This document shows, in pieces, positions 1 to 9,046 of a stretch of DNA of 44,270 bases. The notes below the pieces were generated by a model. The model did not search any database. It saw only the letters and a list, made by a program, of their open reading frames with translations, and was not told the origin of the DNA. Source of the DNA: Limiplasma sp964416065 (GTDB taxonomy: Bacteria; Bacillota; Clostridia; Christensenellales; Aristaeellaceae); the NCBI GenBank assembly GCA_964416065.1, contig CAYQCL010000019.1, positions 1 through 44,270 of the forward strand, written 5' to 3'. The position numbers were made by a program, and so were the translations under genes. Positions within the stretch are counted from its first letter, which is position 1, and every line of letters begins with the position of its first letter.

Positions 1-1452
<1,452 letters not shown>

Positions 1453-1467
1453 AAACAAAACACGCTG

Positions 1468-1496
1468 GGGCCATGCGGTTAAAAGCCGCATGGCCC
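1468..1496 (+). terminator. Hairpin just after groEL, likely terminator
   Basis: Two 11-base arms (1468-1478 and 1486-1496, GGGCCATGCGG and its complement) pair perfectly around a seven-base A/T-rich loop, 15 bases after the groEL stop. There is no U-run after the stem, so it may act with the larger hairpin downstream or only protect the mRNA 3' end. Confidence 0.6.
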
Positions 1497-1509
1497 TCAG
1501 TCTATCCAC

Positions 1510-1602
1510 AAACCCCATAGATACGCAAGGAGCCGCAACGCCTGCCCAGGAGGGCTGGCGCTGCGGCTCCTTGCGTATCTATGGGGTTTATCGACGGTCT
1601 GA
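1510..1602. repeat. Long perfect inverted repeat (28-bp arms), element A of an intergenic repeat family
   Basis: Bases 1510-1537 and 1562-1589 are exact reverse complements (28 of 28). The 24 bases between them contain a second small stem (CGCC/GGCG, and GCCC/GGGC inside it). The right arm runs into TTTATCGACGGTCTGAG at 1587-1602. A closely similar tail, with TTATCGAC at its core, appears at 15692-15706 and 33341-33356. It lies between the convergent groEL and LytTR genes, so it could serve as a bidirectional terminator, but its length and recurrence suggest a dispersed palindromic element. The 1603-1672 stretch holds nothing I recognise. Confidence 0.75.
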
Positions 1603-1672
1603 GAGGCATAATGCCCCTGCACCCCGCACTTTTCGACAACAGTCCGAGCGGCGGAATAGCCTCCCTTTTCCT

Positions 1673-2425
1673 TTATCGAAACATGCGTTCCAGCTCTTCA
1701 TATTTTTCATGTGTAATCAGCGCGTCATGTTTTGTTCCCTCAAGCCGAACGACATAGGTCCAACGCCCATAGGGCGTAATATCCTTGATATGGTTAAGAT
1801 TGATGATATAGCTCTTATGGCAGCGGAAAAAGGCGTCGCTGTTGAGCCGCTCCGTCATTTCGGCAAGGGAATCGCCTGTGACGTAGCGCTCGTCATTCCT
1901 CGTATAGAGCACGGTTGTGCGATCCTCCCGCTGCACCAGCAGGATATCGTCAAGATTGAGAAAGCTCACGCCCTCCCGATGCTTGAACATCAGCCTGCCC
2001 TGCGCGGCGCGCGGCGCGGCGGAGATAGGCGTCCCGACGGGCTCAATCCCCCGTTTGGATAGCCTGTCGCGGACGCGCTCAAGCGTCTGAATCACACGCT
2101 CGACCTTGAACGGCTTGACAAGATAATCAAAGGCATAGACCTCAAAGGCGTCACCCATGTAGGTATCATGCGCCGTGGCAAAGATGATGACGATACCCGG
2201 ATTCATATCCTGAATGGCACGGGCGCATTCAACTCCGCTCAATTCCGGCATTTCCACATCCAGAAACACCACGTCGGGCTTAAGCTTCTCCGTCAGATCC
2301 AGCGCCGTTTTTCCGTCGCCCGCCTCGGCGACAAGCGTAAACCCCTCCACCTTGGATACAATTTTGGACATGACGGTGCGCATTCCGCCGTCGTCGTCGG
2401 CAATCAGGACGCGCAGGTCTTCCAT
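1673..2425 (-). CDS. Two-component response regulator, REC + LytTR DNA-binding domain
   Basis: This is a cytoplasmic transcription regulator of the AgrA/LytR class, 250 residues. Residues 1-120 form a receiver domain with the acidic pair near D10-D12, the phosphoacceptor D56 in VVFLDVEMP, and a conserved lysine in LVKPF. Residues about 145-250 are a LytTR domain (FLNLDDILLVQREDR, FFRCHKSYIINLNHI). The start is preceded by an AAAGGGGAAG ribosome site. It is the last gene of a minus-strand run after nfeD, floA and a membrane-anchored unknown. No histidine kinase gene lies next to it, which is unusual for this class. Its targets cannot be deduced from the sequence. Confidence 0.93.
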   Translation of the reverse strand: MEDLRVLIADDDGGMRTVMSKIVSKVEGFTLVAEAGDGKTALDLTEKLKPDVVFLDVEMPELSGVECARAIQDMNPGIVIIFATAHDTYMGDAFEVYAFDYLVKPFKVERVIQTLERVRDRLSKRGIEPVGTPISAAPRAAQGRLMFKHREGVSFLNLDDILLVQREDRTTVLYTRNDERYVTGDSLAEMTERLNSDAFFRCHKSYIINLNHIKDITPYGRWTYVVRLEGTKHDALITHEKYEELERMFR

Positions 2426-2452
2426 GGTTCTTCCCCTTTCATTCGACCAGCT

Positions 2453-3007
2453 TTATCTCGCGCTCCATTTTCTCTCACTGGGGCGGCGGGCCAATATCTC
2501 GCTCATCACTACGCCCTGTAGGAGCGCCTGGGGCCGCAGATCAATCATTGATTCCTTACCGATCTCATTTGCGTAAACGCTCCCCAGTGCGGGACGCCTT
2601 GGACGCTCGCGGTCATGCCCAAGCTCGGGGTCGCAGATGTCCTCGCCCTCCGTGGAATCCCCTCCGAGACTGCCCGCATAGGCAGGGCGCGCGTACATCG
2701 GTACGCGTTCCGAAGGAACATATGCTGACATTCCTTCGCCGCTCGGCGCGTCCACAGGCTGCCGCGGTACCGAAAGCTTCTCCTTTTCGAGCTTTCTGGC
2801 CTCTTCGCGGCGTTTTAGCTCCTCCTGCATGCGCACGGCGCGCTGGGCCCGCGCCCTTCGCTCGCTTTCGTTCGCGGGCTGAGTGGAGGAAACGGCCCCT
2901 TCAGGCCGCTTTTTGTTTTCCTGACCGGCTGTTTTTATGCGCTTTGTAAGGCTCTTGAAAAGCCAAAACAGGATCAGCAGAAGAAGGATTCCATCCAAAT
3001 CCACCAA
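2453..3007 (-). CDS. Membrane-anchored protein of unknown function, charged cytoplasmic tail
   Basis: I do not recognise a family. From a TTG start at 3007 the protein has 184 residues. It begins with one hydrophobic segment (GILLLLILFWLFKSL) followed by a long polar, Arg/Glu-rich and probably coiled stretch (RRARAQRAVRMQEELKRREEARKLEKEK), with no further domain visible. The TTG is chosen because a perfect GGAGGTGATC ribosome site sits 8 bases upstream; a longer reading from an ATG at 3055 has no such site. It lies between floA and the LytTR regulator, 27 bases from the latter. An accessory role at the membrane, perhaps linked to flotillin domains or to the kinase-less regulator, is only inference. 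Confidence 0.7.
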   Translation of the reverse strand: MVDLDGILLLLILFWLFKSLTKRIKTAGQENKKRPEGAVSSTQPANESERRARAQRAVRMQEELKRREEARKLEKEKLSVPRQPVDAPSGEGMSAYVPSERVPMYARPAYAGSLGGDSTEGEDICDPELGHDRERPRRPALGSVYANEIGKESMIDLRPQALLQGVVMSEILARRPSERKWSAR

Positions 3008-3106
3008 TCGGATCACCTCCCATACCCTGATTGGCGACTGCATGAAGGCGGCCACCGAGGTATGACTCCATCAAGGGGCGGCTTACATGCGCGGCCCTTC
3101 ACACGC

Positions 3107-4150
3107 TTATTTCTTGTTCTCGGCGGGGCCATTGCCGACAGGCGCGGCCGCCTTGGCGATTCCCTCACGCATATCTGTATCGGCCATGACGTTCTTCATC
3201 TGATAATAATCCATCACGCCCAGCTTGCCTTCGCGTAGCGCGGTCGCCATGGCCTTGGGCACCTCGGCCTCGGCCTCGACCACATGCGCGCGCATCTCCT
3301 GCACGGCGGCCTTCATCTCCTGCTCACGGGCAACGGCCATCGCGCGACGTTCCTCCGCGCGGGCCTGCGCGATACGGCGGTCAGCCTCGGCCTGATCCAT
3401 TTGCAGCTGCGCGCCCACGTTGCGGCCGACATCCACGTCGGCAATATCGATGGAGAGAATCTCATAAGCGGTACCGGCGTCAAGGCCCTTGTTGAGCACC
3501 GTCTGACTGATCAAATCAGGGTTTTCCAGCACCTGCTTGTGCGTCTCACTGGAACCGACAGTGGTCACGATGCCCTCGCCGACGCGCGCGATGATCGTCT
3601 CCTCGCCTGCGCCGCCGACCAGACGCTCGATGTTGGTGCGGACGGTCACACGGGCCTTGGCGCGCAGTTCAATGCCGTCCTTTGCAATCGCCGCCACCAC
3701 AGGCGTCTCAATCACCTTCGGGGTGACGCTCATCTGCACGGCCTGAAGCACATCGCGGCCCGCAAGATCAATGGCGGAGGCCTTCTCAAAGGGCATTGCG
3801 ATATTGGATCGCTGCGCGGCGATCAGCGCGTTGATGACACGATCGACATTGCCGCCCGCCAGAAGATGTGTCTCCAGTTTGGAAAGGGTCATATCCAAGC
3901 CTGCCTTACGAGCCTTGATCAATGGTTCGACCAGACGCTTGGGCTGGATACGGCGCAGGCGCATGCCTACCAGGGAACCGATGCTGATATGTACGCCGGC
4001 TGCCAGAGAGGTGATCCACAGGCCGACGGGAACAAAGCGAAGGAAGATGATAACCGCCACGATGGCGATTACGATGGCCACAACAATCCACAGGATAGAG
4101 CTGACGTTTTCCGGATATGTGGCGTAGGCCAGCATAGACAGAAATGACAT
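3107..4150 (-). CDS. floA: Flotillin-like protein FloA (YqfA family), SPFH domain
   Basis: FloA is a membrane scaffold protein that organises functional membrane microdomains. The product has 347 residues, slightly longer than the usual 330. A hydrophobic N-terminal region (residues about 17-65, including SILWIVVAIVIAIVAVIIF) anchors it. It is followed by the SPFH core (AVQMSVTPKVIETPVVAAIAKDGIELRAKARVTVR, split here only for reference) and an Ala/Glu-rich coiled segment (QAEADRRIAQARAEERRAMA). It follows nfeD by 58 bases, the usual NfeD-flotillin pairing, and precedes a small membrane protein and a LytTR regulator. The identification rests on both sequence pattern and neighbourhood. Confidence 0.95.
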   Translation of the reverse strand: MSFLSMLAYATYPENVSSILWIVVAIVIAIVAVIIFLRFVPVGLWITSLAAGVHISIGSLVGMRLRRIQPKRLVEPLIKARKAGLDMTLSKLETHLLAGGNVDRVINALIAAQRSNIAMPFEKASAIDLAGRDVLQAVQMSVTPKVIETPVVAAIAKDGIELRAKARVTVRTNIERLVGGAGEETIIARVGEGIVTTVGSSETHKQVLENPDLISQTVLNKGLDAGTAYEILSIDIADVDVGRNVGAQLQMDQAEADRRIAQARAEERRAMAVAREQEMKAAVQEMRAHVVEAEAEVPKAMATALREGKLGVMDYYQMKNVMADTDMREGIAKAAAPVGNGPAENKK

Positions 4151-4208
4151 GATGATTTTCCCCCTTTAACTATTTCCGCTCGGCGTTTCATAGCCGGCGC
4201 GTTTTCCC

Positions 4209-4718
4209 CTATTCGTTGGCGCGAAGCTTGCGAACCACGACGCGCGCGCCCTCCACACGATCCACCCTGACCGGCGTGCCCTTGGGGATAAACTCCCCGT
4301 CCGCGACGACATTGAGCTTAACGCCCTCAAACTCCGCCATGCCGGTCGGCCGAAGGACGGTCGTGGCTTCCCCTTCCTTTCCCAGAAACACTTCCATATC
4401 CTGCGTGGCAACATAGCCGCTCGCGGCGTTCTCCTCATCGTTGAGGATGAGAGGCGATTTGGACAGCTTACCCTTATTGACCGAGCGCAATGCCAGAGAG
4501 ATCACAATGGCTACGACGGCCAATATGATCAGCGTCATGCCCAGCGCGACCAGTCCGCCGTATTCCAAATACGTGAGCACAATGCTGACGACCTCCAGGA
4601 TGATGCCGGAGATTCCGGGCAGGCCAAAGCCCGGCATGAACACCTCCACAATCAGGAGGATGAGTCCCAGCAGGAAGCAAACGAGAACCGGCAGATTGGC
4701 CAAAATAATTTCCAGCAT
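4209..4718 (-). CDS. NfeD-like membrane protein
   Basis: This is a short-form NfeD protein of 169 residues that partners flotillins in membrane microdomains. Three hydrophobic segments fill the first 90 residues or so (VLVCFLLGLILLIVEVFMPGF, GIILEVVSIVL, LGMTLIILAVVAIVISLAL). A C-terminal OB-fold-like beta domain follows (GKEGEATTVLRPTGMAEFEG, FIPKGTPVRVDRVEGARVVV). The serine-protease domain of long NfeD proteins is absent. The ATG at 4718 is chosen because GGAGG lies 7 bases upstream; a reading from 4778 would begin at the -10 box region. A promoter at 4769-4797 drives it, probably with floA and the two genes beyond. Confidence 0.9.
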   Translation of the reverse strand: MLEIILANLPVLVCFLLGLILLIVEVFMPGFGLPGISGIILEVVSIVLTYLEYGGLVALGMTLIILAVVAIVISLALRSVNKGKLSKSPLILNDEENAASGYVATQDMEVFLGKEGEATTVLRPTGMAEFEGVKLNVVADGEFIPKGTPVRVDRVEGARVVVRKLRANE

Positions 4719-4768
4719 CTTCATCCCTCCATAATCAGGCGGCAAAAGCTCTACGCGCCTTCGATCAT

Positions 4769-4797
4769 ATCTTACCACATTCCCACCGTTCTGTCAC
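4769..4797 (-). promoter_or_regulatory. SigA-type promoter for nfeD-floA operon
   Basis: On the minus strand GTGACA (4797-4792) is separated by 17 bases from TAAGAT (4774-4769), which is preceded by TGG, an extended -10. It ends about 50 bases before the nfeD start. Confidence 0.6.
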
Positions 4798-4829
4798 AGA
4801 AAACGCTCTGCAGCGTACAATCGGAGCGC

Positions 4830-5444
4830 TCAAATGTCAATTGCGGCGTCCGTACGCGCATGGAGCGACGTGGCCAATACGTCCAGATCCCGCGCGTAAA
4901 TGTCCTTCAGCGAGCCGTTATAAATAACCGAGGCCGGATGATACAACGCGAACAGCGGAAGCGTGAATGCGGCCTCGTTCACGGGCGCGACCACCGCGCG
5001 CCGCCAGGAGCCATGTACATTTCCGATATTTTCCGGAAGAAATGCCCGAAGGGCCACGTTTCCCAGCGTGACCAGCGCCATGGGCCGGACAATGGAAATT
5101 TCACGCATCAGCCATGGCAGAAACAACGCCTTTTCCTCCCTCGACGGCGGACGGTTTACCACCCGTCCCGCAGCGCTGACCTTGGTCGGGCGGATTTTCA
5201 CAACGTTGGTGATATAGATTTCCTCGCGGCGCAAACGAACGGCCTGCAAGAAGCCGTCCAGATTTCTGCCCGCCTTTCCCACAAACGGCTTCCCCTGAAG
5301 CGTCTCCTGCTCGCCAGGGGCCTCGCCGATCAGCATCAGCACCGGATTTTCAGCCAATCCATCGCCAAAAACGAGCGGCCGCTGTCCGCCCAGCTTGTCG
5401 AAAAAAGCGGTGCAATCCCGCCGAAAGGCATCCATGGCATTCAT
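4830..5444 (-). CDS. Uracil-DNA glycosylase superfamily protein lacking the Fe-S cysteines
   Basis: This 204-residue protein has the family-4/5-type motif A (GEAPGEQE, about residue 40), the conserved FVGKAGRNLDGFL segment, a VVKIRP segment and a C-terminal HPAS motif, so it should bind and probably excise uracil from DNA. The only cysteine is C11. The four cysteines that hold the [4Fe-4S] cluster in family 4 are not present; VVKIRP replaces VVKCRP. Its start overlaps the stop of the upstream glycosylase by four bases, so the two are co-translated and look like diverged duplicates. It could be a repair enzyme with altered substrate or a non-catalytic partner. Confidence 0.85.
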   Translation of the reverse strand: MNAMDAFRRDCTAFFDKLGGQRPLVFGDGLAENPVLMLIGEAPGEQETLQGKPFVGKAGRNLDGFLQAVRLRREEIYITNVVKIRPTKVSAAGRVVNRPPSREEKALFLPWLMREISIVRPMALVTLGNVALRAFLPENIGNVHGSWRRAVVAPVNEAAFTLPLFALYHPASVIYNGSLKDIYARDLDVLATSLHARTDAAIDI

Positions 5445-6031
5445 GTCTTCTCCTCCTTGAGCAGATCGGAATAAAGCCCCAGCTCAATCAGACGGTCGCG
5501 TACCCGCTTGAGATCCTCCCAGGCGGGACGTTTCTTGCTCTCATCCCGCAGCAGCGCTGACGGGTGATAGGTTGCGATAATGTCCACGCCCTTGCGCGAA
5601 AACCATTCGCCATGGCAGCGCGTAATGCGGTATTGCGATCCAAGCACGGCGGAAACCGCGGTCGCGCCTAACAGCAGGATCACCTTAGGCCTGACCAGCG
5701 CCACCTGGCCCCGCAGATGCGGTAGGCATGCCTGGATTTCCTCAGGCGCGGGCTGACGGTTTTGAGGGGGTCTGCATTTCACCACGTTACAGATGTACAC
5801 GCGGTCTCGAGGAAGCTGGAGCGCCGCAAGCATTTTGGTAAGCAGCTGTCCCGCAGGACCGACAAACGCCAGCCCCTGCCGATCCTCCTGCTCGCCCGGG
5901 CCCTCGCCGATCAGCATCAGCGGCGCGTGCGCATCCCCTTGTCCAAGCACCTTCTGAATACATCCGGCCCCCAGCGAACAGCCCTCGCAGCTAACGATAT
6001 TTTGTCTGAGCAGCTCCCATGAAATACGCAT
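5441..6031 (-). CDS. Family 4 uracil-DNA glycosylase ([4Fe-4S] type)
   Basis: This enzyme removes uracil from DNA and starts base-excision repair in the cytoplasm. It has 196 residues. Motif A is GEGPGEQE at about residues 42-49. Cysteines C15, C18, C86 and C102 have the same spacing as the cluster ligands known for family 4 enzymes (CxxC, then 15 residues between the last two). The C-terminal motif is HPSALL. AGAGGAAG precedes the ATG at 6031. Its stop overlaps the start of a second glycosylase-like gene that lacks these cysteines. Assignment to family 4 is firm; the exact in vivo substrate is inferred. Confidence 0.93.
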   Translation of the reverse strand: MRISWELLRQNIVSCEGCSLGAGCIQKVLGQGDAHAPLMLIGEGPGEQEDRQGLAFVGPAGQLLTKMLAALQLPRDRVYICNVVKCRPPQNRQPAPEEIQACLPHLRGQVALVRPKVILLLGATAVSAVLGSQYRITRCHGEWFSRKGVDIIATYHPSALLRDESKKRPAWEDLKRVRDRLIELGLYSDLLKEEKT

Positions 6032-6047
6032 GCCGCTTCCTCTTTTC

Positions 6048-6401
6048 TCATTGCAGCCCGCTTTGCAGAAGCAGCGCGGAATGAAGGATATCCGTTCTCA
6101 GCCAGTTGATCAGTGTCATGAGGATTGCCACCAGAGCCAGAATAACCACAATTCCCACGAGGATGCTCACCGTGTCGAACACGCCCATAGCAACCTTGAA
6201 GCGTTCCTCGGTGTCTATGGCTTCGTGCTCATCCGAGTACTCATCCATGTATTCGTCCGTGTATTCGTCCGTGTTCTCCATGTATGAAGCCTCATCCTGA
6301 GCGGAATAGGAATATGTCTCTCGCGTTTCATACGGCTCCAGCACATCGCCCAGCTCCATCGCATCCTCCTGGGGATCGTAACGCCGCGTACGGTCATCCA
6401 T
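6048..6401 (-). CDS. Small acidic protein with one C-terminal membrane segment, unknown function
   Basis: This 117-residue product is not recognised. Residues 1-70 are very acidic and tyrosine-rich, with a short degenerate repeat of T/M-D-E-Y units (EYTDEYMDEYSDEHEA). A single hydrophobic helix follows near residues 73-100 (VSILVGIVVILALVAILMTLI), and the tail is short. The ATG at 6401 is preferred, with GGGAAG 8 bases upstream; a GTG at 6410 is the alternative. It lies between trmL and the first glycosylase, on the same strand with small gaps, so it may be co-transcribed. The acidic tyrosine pattern resembles the tail of the large surface protein at 25767-27968, but no homology is claimed. 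Confidence 0.65.
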   Translation of the reverse strand: MDDRTRRYDPQEDAMELGDVLEPYETRETYSYSAQDEASYMENTDEYTDEYMDEYSDEHEAIDTEERFKVAMGVFDTVSILVGIVVILALVAILMTLINWLRTDILHSALLLQSGLQ

Positions 6402-6437
6402 CCTCTTCACTTCCCTTCTCGTTTTTCTAACGAATGG

Positions 6438-6953
6438 TTATACGTAATCCATCCATGGCGCGCTCTCATCCTCACGTTCCGTCAGGCTTCCCGCGCTCTG
6501 AAGCCGTGTAAAGCCCTGCTGGCGCAGCGCCTCATATAACACGATAGCCACGGAATTGCTCAGGTTGAGGCTCCGCGCCCCGGCAACCATCGGAATGCGC
6601 ACGCATCGGTCATACACTCTCTGAAGCAGGCTCTCAGGCAATCCCCTTGTTTCACAGCCGAACACCAGAAAATCATCCTGCTCATAGAGTTCCTCGGTAT
6701 ATCCCCGGGGGGCCTTGGTGGAAAGGAAATGCATGCGGGCATCCGGATATTCCTTCATAAGCGCCTCAAAATCCGGATGCACATGGTATTCCATCATGTG
6801 CCAGTAATCAAGACCCGCGCGCTTGAGATACCTGTCCGAAAGCTCAAAGCCCAACGGCTCGATCAGATGCAGCATGCTGCCCGTAGCCGCGCAGGTGCGG
6901 GCGATATTGCCTGTGTTCTGCGGTATTTCCGGCTGATAAAGCACAATATGCAA
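6438..6953 (-). CDS. trmL: tRNA (cytidine/uridine-34-2'-O)-methyltransferase TrmL
   Basis: TrmL uses S-adenosylmethionine to methylate the ribose of the wobble nucleotide of some leucine tRNAs. The 171-residue protein is a minimal SPOUT (SpoU) methyltransferase. It has NTGNIARTCAATG near the N-terminus and the knot motifs LVFGCETRGLP (about residue 96) and IPMVAGARSLNLSNSVAIVLYE (about 119-140). The length matches the family. The start is a TTG at 6953 behind GAGAGGATG, and a good promoter lies at 6990-7018. It is probably the first gene of the run through the two uracil-DNA glycosylases. Confidence 0.95.
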   Translation of the reverse strand: MHIVLYQPEIPQNTGNIARTCAATGSMLHLIEPLGFELSDRYLKRAGLDYWHMMEYHVHPDFEALMKEYPDARMHFLSTKAPRGYTEELYEQDDFLVFGCETRGLPESLLQRVYDRCVRIPMVAGARSLNLSNSVAIVLYEALRQQGFTRLQSAGSLTEREDESAPWMDYV

Positions 6954-6989
6954 CCCTGGTCATCCTCTCTTTCATCCGACCTCTTTCTT

Positions 6990-7018
6990 ATTTTAGCGCA
7001 AGGCGCTCCGTTTTTCAA
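6990..7018 (-). promoter_or_regulatory. SigA-type promoter upstream of trmL
   Basis: On the minus strand TTGAAA (7018-7013), a 17-base spacer and TAAAAT (6995-6990), about 37 bases before the trmL TTG start. Confidence 0.7.
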
Positions 7019-7028
7019 TGTGCCGGTC

Positions 7029-9044
7029 TTAACTGATAGAAACTCGTTCATTCAGTCGTCCGATCAACCCTTGCGCTGCCTGTGACACAGCGCGCCACTC
7101 CTCCGCCCGTTCGGGATTGGATTGCAGCTCCTGCGCGCATTGCGCCGCCTCATAAAGAAGCTGTATGCTACCAAAGGCCGCCGTACCGCCTGGCAAAAGC
7201 GACTCTCCATGCTGCCTGGTGCCTAGGAGCTCACCCGGACCCCGCTGCTCCAGGTCCGCCTTTGCCACCTCAAAACCGTCGTTTGTCTTGACAAGGGTGC
7301 GCAGACGTTCGTTGGGCTGTGCCAGCAGGAAGCACCAGCTCTGCGCCGTCCCACGTCCCACGCGCCCCCGCAGCTGATGAAGCTGGGCCAATCCATAGCG
7401 ATCCGCGTCCTCAATCAGCATGATCGTCGCGTTGGGAACGTTCACTCCGACCTCGATAACCGTCGTAGCGACCAGAACGTCCAACTCTCCCGCCGAAAAG
7501 CGATTCAGCGTCTCCGCCTTTTCCGTAGCAGGCTGGGTGCCGTAGGTCAGTCCCACGCGTAACCCCTTGAGCTCGCCCTTTTGAAGCTCGGCGGCATGGG
7601 CCTTTGCCGCCTTGAGGCCGTCCGCGTTCTCACTTTCCTCCACCAAAGGGCAGACGATGTATGCTTGTCTTCCCAGCCTGATCTCCTCGCGCAGAAAGCC
7701 ATACATAGCCTTGCGCTTTTCCTCTCCCACGATGCGGGTTTTGACCGCAAGCCGCCCGGGCGGAAGCTCGTCGATGATGGAAAGATCTAGGTCTCCGAAC
7801 ATAACCAGCGCCAGCGAGCGTGGAATGGGCGTCGCGCTCATGACAAGCAGATGAGGCGCGCTGTCGCCGTTTACCCCCTTGTTGATAAGCGCCGTCCGCT
7901 GAGCAACGCCGAAGCGATGCTGCTCATCCGTAACACAAAGCCCCAGCCGACGATATCGGACGCTAGAGCCGATCAGCGCGTGCGTCCCAACAGCCACGCT
8001 CGCCTCCCCCGTTTCAAGCTTCAAAAGCGCCTCCCGTCGTTCCTTTGCGGGCATGCCGCTTACAAGCAGGACGCAGCCGAAGCCGTGCGCCTCGAAATAC
8101 GCGCGCATTCCCTCATAATGCTGCCGCGCGAGGATATCCGTCGGCGCCATCAACGCACTTTGATAGCCGGCCTCAGCGCAAAGTAGCATCGCGCCCATGG
8201 CGACGGCGGTCTTGCCGCAGCCTACGTCTCCCTGCACCATGCGCGCCATCGCTTTGTTCCGCGCCATATCGAGGGCAATTTCATCAAGCGTGCGTCTCTG
8301 AGCGTTCGTAGGCGCAAACGGGAGGGATGCCCAAAACGCCTCCCGCGCGCCTGACTTGGCGATCAAGGGCGGCGCGTTTCTGCGCACGTCCTTGACCATG
8401 CGTACCGCCGCCTGATACAGAAGCATCTGTTCAAAGGCGAAGCGCCTCTGGGCCCGCGCCACCTCCTCCATGCTTGAGGGCGCGTGCAGCCAACGGATCG
8501 CCTCGGCACCCGTACATAGCCCATGCTCACGTCTCAGCGCTTCCGGCAGCGTTTCCATGCAAATTTCATCCACATACGCAAGCGCCTGGCGTACAGCCGT
8601 CTCATGCACCCGCTGCGCTACACCCTCGATGGGCCGATAGACCGGTACGATGCGAAGTTCCGTCTCTACGCTGGGGTTTAAAAGCTGCTTGCGGCCACCA
8701 TAGACCTCGACAAGGCCATAGAGCGTCATCTGTGTCTGACGCTCCAGGCTTTCGCGCATCCATGGCTGATTGAACCAGCACGCGGTAATCCTTCCCGTCC
8801 CATCGCTAAAGGAGCAGCTGACGCGCAATAGCCTTCCATGACGATATAGCTTCGCGGGCCCCTCTCGCACAAGGCGCATGCAGATGCGCGTCCCCGCCTG
8901 CGCGTCGGCAACCGCCGTCACGCGGCTTAGGTCGCGGTACTTGAGGGGGACGGTATATAAAAGATCACGCAACGAGCAGATGCCCGCTGCGTGTAAGGCT
9001 TGCAATCTTTTTTCTCCAATGCCCTTGATTCCGGATAACTCCAT
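7029..9044 (-). CDS. recG: ATP-dependent DNA helicase RecG
   Basis: RecG remodels stalled replication forks and branched recombination intermediates. The protein has 671 residues, the usual size. It has an N-terminal wedge/OB domain (residues about 1-150) and helicase motifs in order: Walker A GDVGCGKT at 272-279, the DEQHRFGV box (DExx type), MSATPIPRSL, then ATTVIEVGVNVP and the QLRGRVGRG arginine finger region. The ATG at 9044 follows GGAGTGATT and begins two bases after the stop of the upstream yloV/fakA-like gene, so the two are translationally linked. A longer reading to 9110 would overlap that gene and is unlikely. The yloU-yloV-recG order is typical of Bacillota. Confidence 0.97.
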   Translation of the reverse strand: MELSGIKGIGEKRLQALHAAGICSLRDLLYTVPLKYRDLSRVTAVADAQAGTRICMRLVREGPAKLYRHGRLLRVSCSFSDGTGRITACWFNQPWMRESLERQTQMTLYGLVEVYGGRKQLLNPSVETELRIVPVYRPIEGVAQRVHETAVRQALAYVDEICMETLPEALRREHGLCTGAEAIRWLHAPSSMEEVARAQRRFAFEQMLLYQAAVRMVKDVRRNAPPLIAKSGAREAFWASLPFAPTNAQRRTLDEIALDMARNKAMARMVQGDVGCGKTAVAMGAMLLCAEAGYQSALMAPTDILARQHYEGMRAYFEAHGFGCVLLVSGMPAKERREALLKLETGEASVAVGTHALIGSSVRYRRLGLCVTDEQHRFGVAQRTALINKGVNGDSAPHLLVMSATPIPRSLALVMFGDLDLSIIDELPPGRLAVKTRIVGEEKRKAMYGFLREEIRLGRQAYIVCPLVEESENADGLKAAKAHAAELQKGELKGLRVGLTYGTQPATEKAETLNRFSAGELDVLVATTVIEVGVNVPNATIMLIEDADRYGLAQLHQLRGRVGRGTAQSWCFLLAQPNERLRTLVKTNDGFEVAKADLEQRGPGELLGTRQHGESLLPGGTAAFGSIQLLYEAAQCAQELQSNPERAEEWRAVSQAAQGLIGRLNERVSIS

Positions 9045-9046
9045 AA

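Noticed and set aside
1497..1672. CRISPR or transposon end at the groEL-LytTR gap
   Set aside because: There is one palindrome, not a direct-repeat array with spacers, and no transposase frame nearby.
6215..6300. Tandem DNA repeat (TCGTCCGTGTATT-like units)
   Set aside because: The units are codons of the acidic D-E-Y repeat inside the small membrane protein gene, not an independent repeat element.
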